Shown here piece after piece: positions 5,404 through 5,683 of a DNA stretch of 5,683 nt. The notes under the pieces were generated by a model, which was given only the letters and a program-made list of their open reading frames with translations, did no database searches and was not told the origin of the DNA. The position numbers and the translations under genes were made by a program. Origin of the DNA: CAZBEJ01 sp964521305 (GTDB lineage: Bacteria > Patescibacteriota > Microgenomatia > UBA1406 > GWC2-37-13); contig CAZFQZ010000043.1 of assembly GCA_964521305.1 (NCBI GenBank), positions 1 through 5,683 on the forward strand, written 5' to 3'. Within the stretch, counting starts at the first letter, position 1. Every line of letters starts with the position of its first letter.

Positions 5404-5683
5404 CAATCTTGAAGACCAATAGCAAACCACACCAAACCAAACAGTATTGTAACGGATTACCATATACATTCTATTAACGATTAGATTGTTCTGGTAAACT
5501 ATAGATTAAGAATATTCAAAAAACCTCACATGTGTTCCAAGCGTGCCGTAAAATACCATAGAACCGTAGCTATTTAATATCGTTATAGGAATTATAATTG
5601 AGCGCAAATATTACTGAAGAATTATCTCAGAATCTCGTCACGAAAAAATCCGCAGGAATCTGGGGGTAAGACTGGAATAACTG
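5404..5683. other. AT-rich right end with no supported gene
   Basis: This stretch after the tRNA has no frame long enough or with enough character to call a gene on either strand, and no recognisable structured RNA or T-tailed terminator. A perfect TATAAT is present at 5593-5598 on the plus strand but lacks a -35 box and leads only into short frames. A C/A-rich tract of ACC units lies at 5423-5440. A gene may begin or end just beyond the right edge. Confidence 0.4.

Noticed and set aside
5598..5683. Possible short gene after the TATAAT at 5593-5598, starting at the TTG at 5598
   Set aside because: The TTG frame ends after about 24 codons with no recognisable motif. The other frames have no start codon or stop quickly.
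5622..5683. Minus-strand frame entering from the right edge, ending at 5622 with GFFRDEILR
   Set aside because: Only 19 codons are visible, with no family match I recognise. It could be the tail of a gene outside the window but cannot be supported.

Overview
The window looks like an ordinary chromosomal stretch from a small-genome bacterium, most likely a member of the Candidate Phyla Radiation (Patescibacteria). This is an inference. It rests on a WecA/MraY-type transferase with an unusual active-site variant, a small 'PPQIPLFY' membrane protein that I associate with these genomes, AT-rich ATCAAATC- and ATTAGAAATT-type short repeats, and the absence of Shine-Dalgarno sequences before every gene. 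TGA works as a stop codon here: two genes end on it, each directly before the next gene. The recoded lineages in which TGA reads as glycine are therefore unlikely.

Layout. Minus strand, in transcription order from 3700 down to 23: a small three-helix membrane protein of unknown function (3700-3395), a polyprenyl-phosphate sugar-1-phosphate transferase of glycosyltransferase family 4 (3389-2322), a tRNA methylthiotransferase MiaB without its TRAM domain (2290-1043), and dTDP-glucose 4,6-dehydratase RfbB/RmlB (1030-23). Gaps are 5, 31 and 12 bases, so this is probably one operon with internal promoters. Plus strand: serine hydroxymethyltransferase GlyA (3918-5243), divergent from the cluster, then a tRNA-Gln with anticodon CTG (5333-5403). 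The last 280 bases hold no gene I can support.

How the genes fit together. The family 4 transferase and RmlB both point to cell-surface polysaccharide: one loads the first sugar phosphate onto a lipid carrier, the other makes the dTDP-4-keto-6-deoxy-glucose precursor of rhamnose and related sugars. MiaB (tRNA A37 modification), GlyA (one-carbon supply) and the tRNA are housekeeping functions.

I see no mobile element, CRISPR array, toxin, defence system or clearly new multi-gene system. The points most worth a second look are: promoter -10 boxes sitting 6-9 bases before start codons, suggesting leaderless transcripts; a transferase lacking two normally essential acidic residues; a MiaB that has lost TRAM and carries a repeat-containing internal insert; and a paired repeat with a hairpin over the -35 box of the cluster's leading promoter.
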